A DNA stretch of 64,000 nucleotides from Globodera rostochiensis (Eukaryota; Nematoda; Chromadorea; Rhabditida; Heteroderidae). The stretch lies in assembly GCA_018350325.1 (NCBI GenBank), contig JAEVLN010000023.1, positions 1,055,001-1,119,000 of the forward strand, in the 5' to 3' direction. Below, one piece after another: positions 10,815-21,010 of this stretch. Positions within the stretch are counted from its first letter, which is position 1; every line of letters begins with the position of its first letter. A program made the translations under genes and the position numbers. The notes beneath the pieces were generated by a model, which saw nothing but the letters and a program-made list of their open reading frames with translations, made no database searches and was not told where the DNA came from.

Positions 10815-11313
10815 TCTCTTAACCAATCGATTTTGTCATTCGTTTCCTTTTGGTGCTGTTGTTGCCTCAAAGTGTCCATTTTCTGTTGTTCCTTCATTTC
10901 TTCCATTAGATTCTTGTGAGCGTTTAACAATTTCTCATGTTCCTCTCGGCTCTGTTGCTGTTTGTTCTGATACTGCTTCATTTTTGTCTGCAGAGCATCA
11001 TGCGCAATTAGCAACTTCTGATGTTCCAATTCGGCGCGGAGTGTCTTCTGAACAAATGGCAAAGAAAAAAAGACTTTTTGTTAAAATTATAATATATTCA
11101 CATTTTCGAGCTCGAGTTTCATTCCTCCATTTGTTCAAGCTTTTTGCCGACCAATTCTTCGTGTTCTGTAACTCCTTCAGTTCTCCTACGCTTTGCATTT
11201 GGTGGCACCAAATCGAAACCGGCACTTGAGGAGGTTGGCAAATTCATCTTTTGTTGGCGTTCCAATTGGGCAATTTTGGCACGCAAAAGACGCAATTCTT
11301 CGGATGAATTCAT
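10815..11313 (-). pseudogene. 5' part of an SPRY/RBP-family gene (N-terminal coiled coil only)
   Basis: Reading from ATG 11313 on the minus strand, exon 1 encodes SSEELRLLRAKIAQLERQQK, a basic patch NAKRRRTE and HEELVGKKLEQMEE. After a short AT-rich intron, exon 2 (about 11043-10820) encodes a glutamine- and glutamate-rich coiled coil (QNKQQQSREEHEKLLNAHKN). This N-terminal layout is typical of non-secreted SPRY-domain relatives in cyst nematodes. No SPRY domain follows; the next sequence belongs to the opposite-strand gene ending at 10784. It is best read as a truncated fragment. Confidence 0.6.
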
Positions 11314-11401
11314 ATTAATTTACTCCAAAACTCTAAATTTTAGTTTCTAAGGGGTGGCGATCGATATAATATTTTGGAATTTGGGGGAGGCATTTGCCAA
11401 A

Positions 11402-12351
11402 TACCGTATATGCTCTTTTAATCCCCCATGGGGGATTAATTTCCAACCTTCTTAGAGAGTGGGGGATTATTAGAGAGTGGGGGATTATTGGAGAGTGGGG
11501 GATTATTTTTCAAATTGTTTGGCGATGGGACGCATTTGGGAGTCACAAAAGCGTGGGTACAACAAAAGTCTTGAAGGAGCTGGGCGTTGAAGCGGCGTAC
11601 ATTCCAGGCGGCTGCACCAAATTTATTCAAGTAATTTTTTTCGCTTTGAAATAAATTTCATCTTATTCTGCAGGCACCCGACGTTTGCTGGAACAAACCT
11701 TTTAAGGAGCGGATCCGACACTACTACAGTTTGTGGATCACAAATGGCGACAGGCAGGAGTACACCGCTGCTGGAAACCCGAAGGCTCCGGCGTTGGAAG
11801 TCGTTCTGGATTGGGTGGACCGATCATGGCAGGAGCTGTCCAAAGAGATGATCATCAAGTCATTTGAAGGTTTGCACACTTCGGTATTTTAACCATTATC
11901 AATATACAATAAAGTGTGTGGTCTTGCCACGACGAGCGACGGATATGGAGACGATCGCATCAACTGCTTCAAGCCGGATGGATCAATCGGAACACGAGGA
12001 ATTGACCTTCTTCGTGAGTTCAGAGGCAAAGAGACAATGAAGGACGGACGAAATGATGTGGAAATGAGAATAATGTGGAGCTTAGTGGTGTTGGCGAAGA
12101 CGATGAATTATTTTTTCAAATTTAGAACACTCCTCATGGTTATCCATTTTCCCCGTTACATCTTACCAAATTTTACTCAGTGAAAAAAGGCGATAAAATT
12201 AATTCGAATTTTTAAAAGATGTGGGGGATTATTAGAGAGTGGGGGATTATTAGAGAGAGGGGGATTATTTTCCAACCTTCTCAGAGAGTGGGGGATTATT
12301 AGAGAGTGGGGGATTATTGGAGAGTGGGGGATTAAAAGAGCATATACGGTA
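11402..12351 (+). mobile_element. pogo-like (Tc1/mariner superfamily) transposon, internally deleted
   Basis: Inverted ends start CCGTATATGCTCTTTTAAT (11404) and finish with the complement at 12349, flanked by TA on both sides (11402-11403, 12350-12351). Subterminal arrays of GAGAGTGGGGGATTATT occur in direct orientation on both sides. Inside, about 11520-12000, is the C-terminal half of a DDE_1-type transposase. The N-terminal DNA-binding half and first catalytic residue are missing, so this copy cannot be autonomous. Confidence 0.8.
11520..12010 (+). pseudogene. pogo/Tigger-type DDE_1 transposase, C-terminal fragment
   Basis: Three blocks joined by short introns read WDAFGSHKSVGTTKVLKELG, AAYIPGGCTKFIQ, then VCWNKPFKERIRHYYSLWI, VLDWVDRSWQELSKEMIIKSF, and after an intron VCGLATTSDGYGDDRINCFK. 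The IPGGCT..Q..D...NKPFK order is characteristic of DDE_1 transposases. No start codon or N-terminal helix-turn-helix is present. Confidence 0.75.
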
Positions 12352-13224
12352 TGTGGAGAAAACAAAAGTGAGTTGACAGGTCAAAGGGGTAGAGGGAATG
12401 AATATCTCTGTAAATTGTTATGGGCGGGGATTTGTCGCGCCAACAAAAATGCCAACGGTAAAACATCAACTCGGTTTTTTTGAAAGCGTTGTTTTTTAAA
12501 TTACGGTAATTTTTTGAAGCTTTTAAGGAATAGGTCCGGTTCGGGAATTTTTTGAAGATTTTTACGCTATTTGTTACAAAAACTTTATTGTGAGTTAAGC
12601 ATTTCAAAGTGAGCGGTAGCAAAAATTCATTTTAAAACAAAAGAAAATTGCCCAAGTGAAACAAAATTGAAACCAAACATGAGAGATAATACGATCAAAA
12701 TCATCAAAGGATAAATCGTCCGGCACAATGCCAATCAAATTGATTGATTTGTTGCGGCGCCTCCAGTCCACCCTCACTTATCGCCACAGGCATCTTTCAC
12801 ACCCTAAACATGGCATTTCTATCTTATTTGTAAGGCTGGGGGATTTTATGCTTCAAAAAGGCAAAATATGCACCGAAAAATGGCAATTTCAGGCCACTAA
12901 TTTTTAATATTTTTTCTTTTAACGTATAAAATAGATTTAAGGCTTTTCGCCTATTATTTTAGTGTCTGTGGAAAGTAGAATAAATTTGAAAAAACATAAA
13001 CCCGGTATGTTTCGTTAACCCAGGTTAAAAGGGCAATCAACCAGGATTAGGCTGTTAACCCGAAGACAAGCAAAGGGCCCCTGGACAACTGTCCCCATCG
13101 CAAAGGACATCCAGTCCAGAGCTCATAAATTGCTTTAAAGTGGTTTCGGGCAATAACAAATTCACGGATTCGTCCGTTAGGCTTAGAGAGGAGTCAACGG
13201 GTCCGATCGAGGTACTCAGGGGTT
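12352..13224. other. Intergenic DNA with a GTTAACC-word element, no gene seen
   Basis: About 13000-13070 contains inverted GTTAACC/GGTTAA words resembling the small word-rich elements elsewhere in the window. No exon series is evident. Confidence 0.45.
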
Positions 13225-13596
13225 TTAGCGCCTAAAGACCCCCGCCCGGCATTCTTCACCAACCGCAGAGACCGCTGCGCCAACGGCAGCTCCAATCGGA
13301 ATGGCCGCCGGGCCAACCACCAATGCGGCAGTTGCCCCCACAGCCGCACCCACAGCCGCTCCAATAATCTGCAATTTTTATTATGGAAATTGTTTCAGTT
13401 TTTTTAATTTTTCTTTTACCTCTCCGATGCCCATTGTTACTGTTGTATAATTGCCGGCTAATTGTGAGTATAAAAACGCTTTTTTCGAATGTCGAATGGA
13501 AAATCTGAATGCTTCAACTGTTTTACAAACGGTAACTGAAATAAATATGTACAGCATCATTATTTTACAAAACCGAAACAACACAGCCATGGTCAT
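13225..13596 (-). CDS. Small secreted glycine-zipper protein (106 aa), unrecognised
   Basis: The model is complement(join(13225..13368, 13420..13596)). Exon 1 (59 codons) starts MTMAVLFRFCKIMML, a strong signal peptide ending near VCKTVEA. A 51-nt GT-AG intron follows in phase 0. Exon 2 encodes IIGAAVGAAVGATAALVVG, then PAAIPIGAAVGAAVSAVGEE and a basic end. The mature protein would be about 77 residues: a basic first part (RFSIRHSKK) and a hydrophobic GxxxG/AxxxA-rich half that could form one or two tightly packed membrane helices. The frame is intact from ATG to TAA. I recognise no family. A membrane-active peptide or effector is inference from composition only. Confidence 0.65.
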
Positions 13597-13599
13597 ATA

Positions 13600-15400
13600 T
13601 TTAACAAACGCCTACAAAATATGCATTTGTTTACAACACAAACAAAGAGAGAGGGGTTGTTATTGATCAAATTTACGGTGGGTTGCCTCGTGGGTGGGGA
13701 CAGAAAATGTCAACAAAGTCTCTCTTTTTTGCATAACTCCTTTGTATAACGACGTTTCTCTTATATCAAAAAAAGGAACATTGTTGACCAAACAACAAAA
13801 AAAGTATGCTCTCTGGGGACCGTACTATCTCTCCCCTCTTACTACCCAATGAGTACGGCTCAAAATTTGACCCCAAAAATACAGGAGAAAATTTTTTGAG
13901 TGTACTTGGATTTCGTAAAATTGGCCCGTTATGTCCTTGGAAATCAACATTTTTGTACTTGAACATAGCCTTAACAAGATGGAAACCCCCCTGATACAAT
14001 ATAAATAAAAATGAAAAGCCACACATTACCCAATTATCGAATGGCTCTTCTTACACTTAAGTGCAACTTTTTATGCGATTAAAATTAGCTTTTGCTTGAT
14101 TGATTGGACGCTTAAAGAAAATATAAATTTAATTTACAATTTCTATGGAGCAAGCAGCCATTAAGCAATATTTTTCGATGGCCGAATTTAACGCTTTTTT
14201 TATCACAGTGAACGGATTTAGAAAATTCCGAGCCAATTGGACACATTGTGACAAAAAAGCACTTATCGCAAATGAAGCCTCAATGTCCTAAAAATGTTAA
14301 TTTGCTAATCAAGCCTCGGAAATTAATATCTTTAATCCAGGGGTCGTATCGAAATTTTAAAAAAAAGGACAAGGGCAAAAAAAAGATTTAGGGTTCGAAA
14401 AAAGGACATTTTACAAAATGTACAAAAATGCAGCAAAATGTTATTAAGCTTCTTTACCCTTCGCCGATGTCACTGTCTTCAAATTCAATGCCAATGCAGT
14501 TCCACTGAAACAAATTCCACGCCGCCGCCTCCTTCTCCCACTCAGCCCATTTTGCTTCGTCACGCTCAATTGGACAACGAACCAAAAGCCAATGTCCTTT
14601 TTAATAAAATGTTTTTCAGTTCAATTGGCACAATGAAACAGACAGATGATAAAATTGACCGGATCGGTCGATTTGGAAAACCTCCTTCATCACTTTTGAT
14701 CAGAAAAAATACTTTTTGATTCAAATGTACGAAGCCCACCTTGGCGTTGTGTATTTGATGAGAGAGAAATGGAAATCTTCTGAAAGTGTAAAAGATGAAG
14801 ACGCGCAAACGAAAATGAATCAAACATAGATTGAACAGGAGCAAAAAAAGAATAATGTTCGAGCAGTTCAACCAACTGGAATTCCTGCGTTAAGTTTAGT
14901 GTACTAAAGTAAAGTCTCGAATTCCACCACGGCTTAATAATTATTTATTGAATAGATTAAAAAGATTGGATATTGATCAAAAATCTTTAATTGAGCTTCT
15001 CGATCGGTCGACCAATGTTTGCTAAGATTTATCATAAAATCTACCACCCGCAGCAATCGAGACCCACGCCTGTGCCAACATTGATTTTATTTTGAAGCAA
15101 AGTGATCAGACATTTTTCATTAACTATTTTAATGCCGGCCACACATATCGGTCGGCGGTTGAAAGCTTTGAATTGCACTTAATGAGGTCTAGAGTCGAAT
15201 CTGATCGATGGCATATGATAAAGTGCATATTTTGCTGCCTTAAACGATATAAATACGCACAGTTCGGCCATTTAAATCGTAGTAAAATAAATTTATATTT
15301 TATTTAATTCCCTCGACTTTTATTCTTCTGAATTTTCCCCTGAAATGCCCAACTTATCTATCAAAAGTTTCTCTTTTTGGCCTCCATTTTGGCCATGCTC
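13600..15400. other. Intergenic DNA, no convincing gene
   Basis: About 13855-13925 shares words with 6830-6905 (dispersed repeat). Around 14440-14720 there is a slightly GC-richer open stretch with a possible acceptor near 14620, but I could not build an exon series or recognise a product. Confidence 0.4.
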
Positions 15401-15415
15401 ATAATTGAGATTAAA

Positions 15416-15942
15416 ATGGACGCGCCCAAAGGAAATGTTGCCAAACCGGGGGGAGCCGAGCCGCGCGGACTTTTAGTAAAAATTTTGCAATTTTCTTTTA
15501 ATTAATCTCCGAATTTGTGAAGTTCTTATCGGGCGGCCAAAAAACGGGTGCAAATGGAATCGGAAAAGAAAATGAGCAGCCAAAATCCCAATCAAAAGGT
15601 TATTTTATTTTTAAACAATGACAAAAAGTGCCAAAACAACTCAACCGAATCTGATTTTAGGTACGGCACTTCGCGGAGGGCGCCACAAGAGAGACGTTTT
15701 GGGCAACGCCGGGGGCAATGTTGGCGGATGGGACCATTCAATTGACTCCTCATAGTCAGTGTCGACTAAATTAAATATAATTAAAATTTAATTTCTATTT
15801 TAGTGATTATGTTGACACAATGTTCAAAGAAGTCGGCATTTTCGAAAAACTGAAAAAGCATTCATTTTTTGGGATTAAAATATTCTTTGTAGCTGTTAGA
15901 TTATTTCATTGGATTATTTATTTTAATTTCTTTTCTTTTTGA
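15416..15942 (+). CDS. Unknown four-exon gene, 122 aa, hydrophobic C-terminus
   Basis: The model is join(15416..15475, 15523..15598, 15661..15754, 15804..15942). All introns are short GT-AG (47, 62 and 49 nt), the phases agree, and the frame stays open to TGA 15940-15942. The product starts MDAPKGNVAKPGG, has a hydrophilic Gly/Lys/Gln-rich middle (GGQKTGANGIGKENEQPK, GGRHKRDVLGN) and ends with DYVDTMFKEVGIFEKL followed by an aromatic hydrophobic segment that could span a membrane. There is no N-terminal signal peptide. HKRD resembles a basic processing site, but that is only suggestive. I recognise no family. Confidence 0.5.
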
Positions 15943-16281
15943 TAAATTAGGATTTATTTACTTGAGCTTCTAATAGGTTTTAAAACTCTAAGGTGATCTG
16001 AGAGCCTTGCTCAAGAACCGAACAGGAACAGTGTAAACTGTGCTTAGACTTCTCGAGTGAAATTCAATCAAAATTTTAATCAATGATGCATTGGACAAAG
16101 GGTTCAAGCACTTGCTAGTGAAACCTAAATTTACCGAGGCACAACCACACAAAAAATGATTCTTTGAAAGCAAACCAACAAAAGCTTCACATCCCGCTAC
16201 CTTGCCATCGAATCCAATACCAAACTGCTTTCTTTCAATTAGCTGACTGGGCGAATAGCAACACCGATTTCGCAACACACT

Positions 16282-16556
16282 TCTTTTGGCATTATGCCAT
16301 CTTTATTAAATGGATTTGAAAATAAGGACAAAAGTAGAACTTGGTAAAAACAAAGAAAAATAACAACGAGATCCGAATCAAGAGTCATAAGTAAATATTA
16401 GAAGGGTGAAAAATATGATAAAAATGATTACAAAAATGTAAATTAAACATCGGCAAGAGAGTAAAAAAACATGAGAAGGCCAGAATTTTGAGAGACTTTT
16501 ATCCGAATTATGTGAAATGATGGCCTGCTATGAGAATAGAGTAACATGAAAATGGG
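16282..16556 (+). repeat. Solo half-copy of the foldback element at 24175-24656
   Basis: From TTTTGGCATTATGCCATC onward this matches the right arm of the palindromic element at about 24405-24655, ending at the same ATGAAAATGGG terminus. Only one arm is present here. Confidence 0.65.
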
Positions 16557-16906
16557 TCTGAATTGAACTTTGCATATGACAGGGGCTGCTTTAAGCGGGT
16601 GAGGTGACGTGGAACTTTTGGGCATCCTCTAAATTTCTATTTTCGTGGCACATTTTACGAAACCCCAAAGAGTCCATCCAACAAGCTTTTTCTAATACCT
16701 GTCGAAACGAAGGCCCAGAATTAATCAAATTTATTCAAGTCCCGTCTTCTTGGCCACGGAGTTCCGTCATAAAAACGGGACAGTTTGGTGCCGTGTCGTT
16801 TTGGGGCGTAAATTTGGCTCGGGTAAGGGTCAACTTGGGCGTCGACAAGTTTAAAACATTTTGTTAATTAAGAAAATCAAATAAATTAACATTTTTCAAA
16901 AATAAA
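16557..16906 (+). repeat. Inverted repeat arm (partner 20160-20504)
   Basis: About 350 bp are nearly identical in reverse complement to 20160-20504, with about one mismatch over the 264-bp core. An 87-codon open frame (TWNFWASSKFLFSWHILRN) exists in both arms, but I do not recognise it and it lacks gene context. It is unclear whether this is a captured exon or a repeat. Confidence 0.75.
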
Positions 16907-16907
16907 G

Positions 16908-17001
16908 TGCTTCCAAATGGTACCAAGAAAACTGCCGGATTGTTTGTCGCTTTTGCCGCCAATTTGTTTCCATGTCTTTCGTTGTATGAACCTGGATCAA
17001 A
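16908..17001 (+). pseudogene. SPRYSEC last-exon fragment
   Basis: The segment encodes KKTAGLFVAFAANLFPCLSL followed by YEPGSK, which aligns with the [14 protein letters not shown] part of the SPRYSEC last exon at 994-1124. The SPRY core exon is not present upstream and the end of the domain is missing, so this is an isolated relic. Confidence 0.65.
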
Positions 17002-17234
17002 AAGTAAGATTTCAACATACATTATTAACCCTGATTCATTAGCATTCAAAAGATTCTCATCTGAAAGTTGTGCATTCGATTTAAGGGCATTAAATTTTTC
17101 CAATATCAATTTTATGAAATTGATTAATAAGTATAAATGTAATTGGACATGGAAAATTGTTCTCAATTTTCAGATTTAGTCTTTATACCCGGCTAATTCG
17201 GCCACTGATCAGCAATTTGTTGATACACACATGC

Positions 17235-17332
17235 GGACTTGTCATCGGGAAGGACTCCATTCCGGCAATGTCCACCCAATTCTGATTGAAATCACTTTCC
17301 TATTCCATCAGATTCATTCACATTTTTAACAC
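17235..17332 (+). repeat. Inner inverted repeat arm (partner 19497-19590)
   Basis: The segment with GTCATCGGGAAGGACTCCAT and AATTCTGATTGAAATCAC recurs in reverse complement at 19497-19590. It is nested inside the outer inverted repeat 16557-16906/20160-20504, so the two pairs bracket the phospholipase-like gene. Confidence 0.7.
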
Positions 17333-17369
17333 AATATCAACGAGATCGATGTCATCAAAATAACGGGAT

Positions 17370-17700
17370 TCCCGCATTTTTCCAGCGCCCCGTCCCGGTC
17401 CCGTCCTACCCTACTTTTGAACCTAAAATAAAAAATCTCGAGTCTCGGCGTCAAGTCTCGGTATCGAGTTTCGAGAATCGGAATTCCCCTTGGGACCTTT
17501 TTTTGATTGACTTTTTTTTTTATTCGGCGGTGCTTATAAGATTTTCGGCCCATAACTTTACACTTGCATTGAATACGTCAAAATTTAAAATTATTAAATT
17601 AACCAAAAAATTCCAAAAACTAGGCGTGCTTAAACCGGCGGTTATCGCAACCGTTTAACCGGTACAGTGCAACCAACCCTAGCTAAAAGGACAAAAAATT
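17370..17700. repeat. Word-rich small elements (CCCGTCCC, TCTCGAG, AACCGG words)
   Basis: About 17380-17480 has GTCCCGTCC and TCTCGG/CGAGA words. About 17620-17685 has AACCGGCGGTTATCGCAACC and ends in CAACCAACCCTAG, a terminus resembling that near 28080. They are likely remnants of miniature transposons. Confidence 0.4.
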
Positions 17701-17969
17701 CAATCATTCCGTCGACTATTTGCACATTCAAAAAATTTCATTGGATATGTAAACAAATTACAGAAAGTTTATAAACTGGTAAAATTTGTCTGACGATTGT
17801 GAAACAGGCAAAATCGTTAAATAAAGTCTGAGCAAAACTTAAAATGTTCGGTTGAAATAAAAATTTTGACGGAAATTAAAATCGTTTGTTCGTTCAGCTG
17901 ACGGAACGTTAACTTCGAGGCCGCCAAATGATGGCGCTTAACTTTGGCCTTTTGTGAAGCTGATTTGCC

Positions 17970-17977
17970 TATAAATA
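17970..17977 (+). promoter_or_regulatory. TATA box for the phospholipase-like gene
   Basis: TATAAATA lies about 130 bp upstream of the chosen ATG at 18106. Its position favours 18106 (or 18019) over the in-frame ATG at 17944, which would lie upstream of the TATA box. Confidence 0.4.
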
Positions 17978-18105
17978 AGCCGTGGCGAATGAATGCCGAC
18001 ATTAAATTGAGTTCCAAAATGTGTCGTCCAGCGCTGTCAGTCAGTCACCTGGCCGATTTAAAGTTTAAATTTATATTAAAAAAACTAATTATAGATTCTC
18101 CTAAT

Positions 18106-18913
18106 ATGGGCCTAATTCGAATCAAATTACGCTTAATTACTTCATTAATCTTTGTAATCGCATTTCCCGTGGCAATTTGTCAAGAACCCTCCCCGAATGG
18201 CACAACAACGCCCGCTTCTCCCATAAAAATGGATTGGTTTTGTGGGAGTGACCGCTTCAATATGGCAAATAGAATTTAAATTTTGGCCAAATTTTGTCAA
18301 TTTAAGTTTATGTCGGAGAATGCGGTAACAAGAGATTGTCCGACCAGAAAAAGTAATTATTTTTAGTCATTTTTTCAATTTGTATAAACTCAAAATTCAG
18401 ACGTATTTAACAATTGTTGTGTGGCGCATGACCTGTGAACTTTGACGTGACGCCTCTCACATTTCAATTTTGCTTATTTCAGATGTTATTCGGCACAAGC
18501 CGGTCAAATCAATTGTGACATAATTTTTGCAATTGCTTAGCGGTGACTTTTTCTTTTTTAATTTTATTTTAAAAATGTTTTAAAAAATATTTTGTAGGAA
18601 GCGGCCAACGGAACCAGAGTTTGTTCGGCCTATGAGGCCAAAGCGTTTTGTTTGCTCGTCCGTCAGTTTGGCGACGGCCCTTACAGAGCGTCGGCTCCGT
18701 CTATTTTAAATATAAAGTTAAATAAAAATTGAAATTCAAATTTAAATTCGGCGGCTTTTCAGTTGCACGTGGAGCCGTTGCGGCTTTTGGTTTAACACCG
18801 CCAAACAATTGGGCTGCGACTGCGATGGCACTGAGACCAGAGGCTGCGGTCCGTTAGGCATCGGCCGCAGCTACCAGTGCTGTCCCACGTGTCTCATCAA
18901 CGGGAACAAATAA
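18106..18913 (+). CDS. Secreted phospholipase A2-like protein, probable one-base frame break
   Basis: Exons at about 18106-18264, 18307-18352, 18401-18434, 18483-18542, 18598-18716 and 18763-18913. The start is a signal peptide (MGLIRIKLRLITSLIFVIAF..VAICQ). Then come WFCGSDRFN, SENAVTRDCP and VFNNCCVAHDLCYSAQAG; CCVAHDLC fits the C-C-x-x-H-x-x-C active-site pattern of secreted phospholipase A2. Later parts are EAKAFCLLVRQFGDGPY, typical of nematode PLA2-like proteins, and an extra Cys-rich tail (RCGFWF, GCDCDG, YQCCPTC). The T5 run at 18524-18528 leaves exon 4 out of frame by one base, although the following splice phase fits the expected frame, so this is an isolated indel or sequencing error. 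Intron 1 would need a GC donor. A duplicate of the last two exons lies at 26500-26786. Confidence 0.65.
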
Positions 18914-18919
18914 ATGCGA

Positions 18920-19495
18920 CGGCATTAAATTCGATGCCAATTTATTCCGTTTGAATTCTCTGCTATTTTTCCCCCAACGGATTTTAGATTTAAAAATTCT
19001 AAACATAATAAGCGCATTGGCCCTCATATCCGTGGAATTTATTTGCAAACATTAAATTATTCCCTTTTTACCCGGCTCTTATCCCCGAAACTAGCTGAGA
19101 ATAAATATTAATATATAAACAATGAATTTCTTTAATGATAAATTGGCGAAAATTACTTTTTGCATTCCTTATCCAGCACAAAAAGTCCCTTTGTCTCGAT
19201 TTGCATTCATTCCACGGGTCACGCGCCCAAGAATGCCTGAATAAATATATATTTCATTTATTTATTTAATATTTAGTTATTTTAATAATTTTACGTCTGG
19301 AGGCAGTCTGTTTTCAAGGCATTTAATTATTTATTTCATATTTAGTCATTTTAAACTAATATTACGCTCCGCTAGGGCAGCAAATGCCGTCAAGGCAATT
19401 AAAAGGTTTAATATGAGCAAATTCATTTGCTAAGTTTAATATTTTTATTTTTAGTTAATTCAATTTGTTTTGGGTGTTTGGAAAAATAAAATTGT
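18920..19495. other. AT-rich spacer, no gene seen
   Basis: TTTATTTA-type simple sequence occurs around 19250-19360. No coding block was found. Confidence 0.5.
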
Positions 19496-19496
19496 G

Positions 19497-19590
19497 TTAA
19501 AAATGTGAATGAATCTGATGGGATAGGAAAGTGATTTCAATCAGAATTGGGTGGACAGTGCCGGAATGGAGTCCTTCCCGATGACAAATG
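19497..19590 (-). repeat. Inner inverted repeat arm (partner 17235-17332)
   Basis: Reverse complement of 17235-17332. It is followed by a C-run of about 21 bases at about 19602-19622. Confidence 0.7.
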
Positions 19591-19680
19591 TTATTATTTC
19601 CACCCCCCCCCCCCCCCCCCCCCTCCCCCATCCATTTTGGAATCGGCACCGAATATATTCCGAATTTGAGGGCGTTCACT

Positions 19681-19855
19681 AGGGTTGGACAAGAACGGGT
19701 ATCCGGAACCGGAACCGGGACCGGTATCCGGGTGTTTTGGACAAATCATCCGGGATCGGTATCCTGGGGTGTCCAGGATCCGGGATACCCGGTATCCGGG
19801 GGTATAAAATGAAACGTAAATGCAAGGAATGGCATGCAAATTGAACTTTCTCAAA
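19681..19855. mobile_element. Miniature element built of GGTATCCGG/CCGGATACC words
   Basis: It starts TAGGGTTGGACAAG at about 19681 and contains many GGTATCCGG, CCGGGATACC and GGAACCGG words. A weak inverted end GTCCAACC is at about 19860. The YARNG-type start fits hAT-like miniature elements; the boundaries are uncertain. Confidence 0.45.
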
Positions 19856-20159
19856 TAAGTCCAACCGACAAAAATGCCATTTTATAACTATACGAAGAGC
19901 GGGTGGTCATCGGTCCGTCGCTGTTCCATTCATTCATTTTCATTCATAAAGAAATTTCGGTGAGAAAAACGCTCACTTTCCTTTACTGCAGAAGACATAA
20001 AAAGCACTGAATGCATTGGCACTGTTCGAATCGGCCAAAAAAAGTCTTCGATCTCTCCCCGTGCCAACTTTGGCCGGCGGTGACCAATTTTGGCGCGCCA
20101 AGTTGGCACGAAACGATTTTCATATCTCATCTTTTAAGTTGAAGCTTCAACAATAAAGA

Positions 20160-20504
20160 GTTTTTGAAAAATGTTAATTTATTTGATTTTTAATTAACAA
20201 AATGTTTTAAACTTGTCGACGCCCAAGTTGACCCTTACCCGAGCCAAATTTACGCCCCAAAACGACACGGCACCAAACTGTCCCGTTTTTATGACGGAAC
20301 TCCGTGGCCAAGAAGACGGGACTTGAATAAATTTGATTAATTCTGGGCATTCGTTTCGACAGGTATTAGAAAAAGCTTGTTGGATGGACTCTTTGGGGTT
20401 TCGTAAAATGTGCCACGAAAATAGAAATTTAGAGGATGCCCAAAAGTTCCACGTCACCTCACCCGCTTAAAGCAGCCCCTGTCATATGCAAAGTTCAATT
20501 CAGA
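20160..20504 (-). repeat. Inverted repeat arm (partner 16557-16906)
   Basis: Reverse complement of 16557-16906. The arms are about 3.25 kb apart and enclose the phospholipase-like gene and the inner inverted repeat pair. Confidence 0.75.
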
Positions 20505-20550
20505 TTTATCGACCAATATCTCTGCTTCTGTGGCCATTTACTCTGCCTAG

Positions 20551-20885
20551 GGGCGCTTTTTCCATACAATACATTAGCCGTAATGCTTCAATTTTCCCCC
20601 AAAGGCATAATCAGGGGGCCCCAAATGCCGCGACCATTTTTGGCATATATCTTTGTTGGAGTAAAGTAATGTATATGTAAAAAAAACCATTTAAGCCAAC
20701 GCATTCTCTCGCGACCCTCCAGGCGCTTTTTCCATACAATACATTAGCCGTAATGCTTCAATTTTCACCCAAAGGCATAATCAGGGGGCCCCAAATGCCA
20801 CGCACCCTCTGGCATATTCTTTATTGGAGTAAGGTAAGGTATATGAAAAAAGCCATCTATGCCAACGCATTCTCTCGCGTCCACT
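20551..20885 (+). promoter_or_regulatory. Duplicated promoter segment with DOG-box motifs upstream of SPRYSEC gene C
   Basis: About 170 bp (starting GGCGCTTTTTCCATACAATA) is tandemly duplicated: 20551-20721 and 20722-20885. ATGCCA occurs at 20795-20800 and 20859-20864, and its complement TGGCAT at 20641-20646 and 20810-20815. ATGCCA is the published dorsal-gland promoter hexamer (DOG box) of Globodera effectors. The block lies 125-460 bp upstream of the SPRYSEC start codon at 21011. Confidence 0.55.
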
Positions 20886-20944
20886 CTCTTCGCTGGCAAT
20901 GCTATTTTGAAATAAAGGCACTTCTACGCCTGCAATTAAAGGCG

Positions 20945-20952
20945 TATAAAAG
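20945..20952 (+). promoter_or_regulatory. TATA box of SPRYSEC gene C
   Basis: TATAAAAG lies 66 bp upstream of the ATG at 21011, leaving room for a short 5' leader. Confidence 0.55.
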
Positions 20953-21010
20953 CGTTGGGAAATGCAGCAAATAGCCATCATTTAAAACTATTTTATTTTA
21001 TTGCCTCAAA

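Noticed and set aside
11394..11654. Frame starting MPNTVYALLIPHGG
   Set aside because: Its beginning is the terminal inverted repeat of the pogo-like transposon; only the later part overlaps transposase sequence.
16603..16867. 87-codon frame TWNFWASSKF.. present twice in inverted orientation
   Set aside because: It lies entirely inside the inverted repeat, matches nothing I recognise, and other frames over the same stretch are as plausible; left as part of the repeat.
17944..18105. Upstream in-frame ATG for the phospholipase-like protein
   Set aside because: It would put the signal peptide about 54 residues inside the protein and start upstream of the TATA box at 17970.
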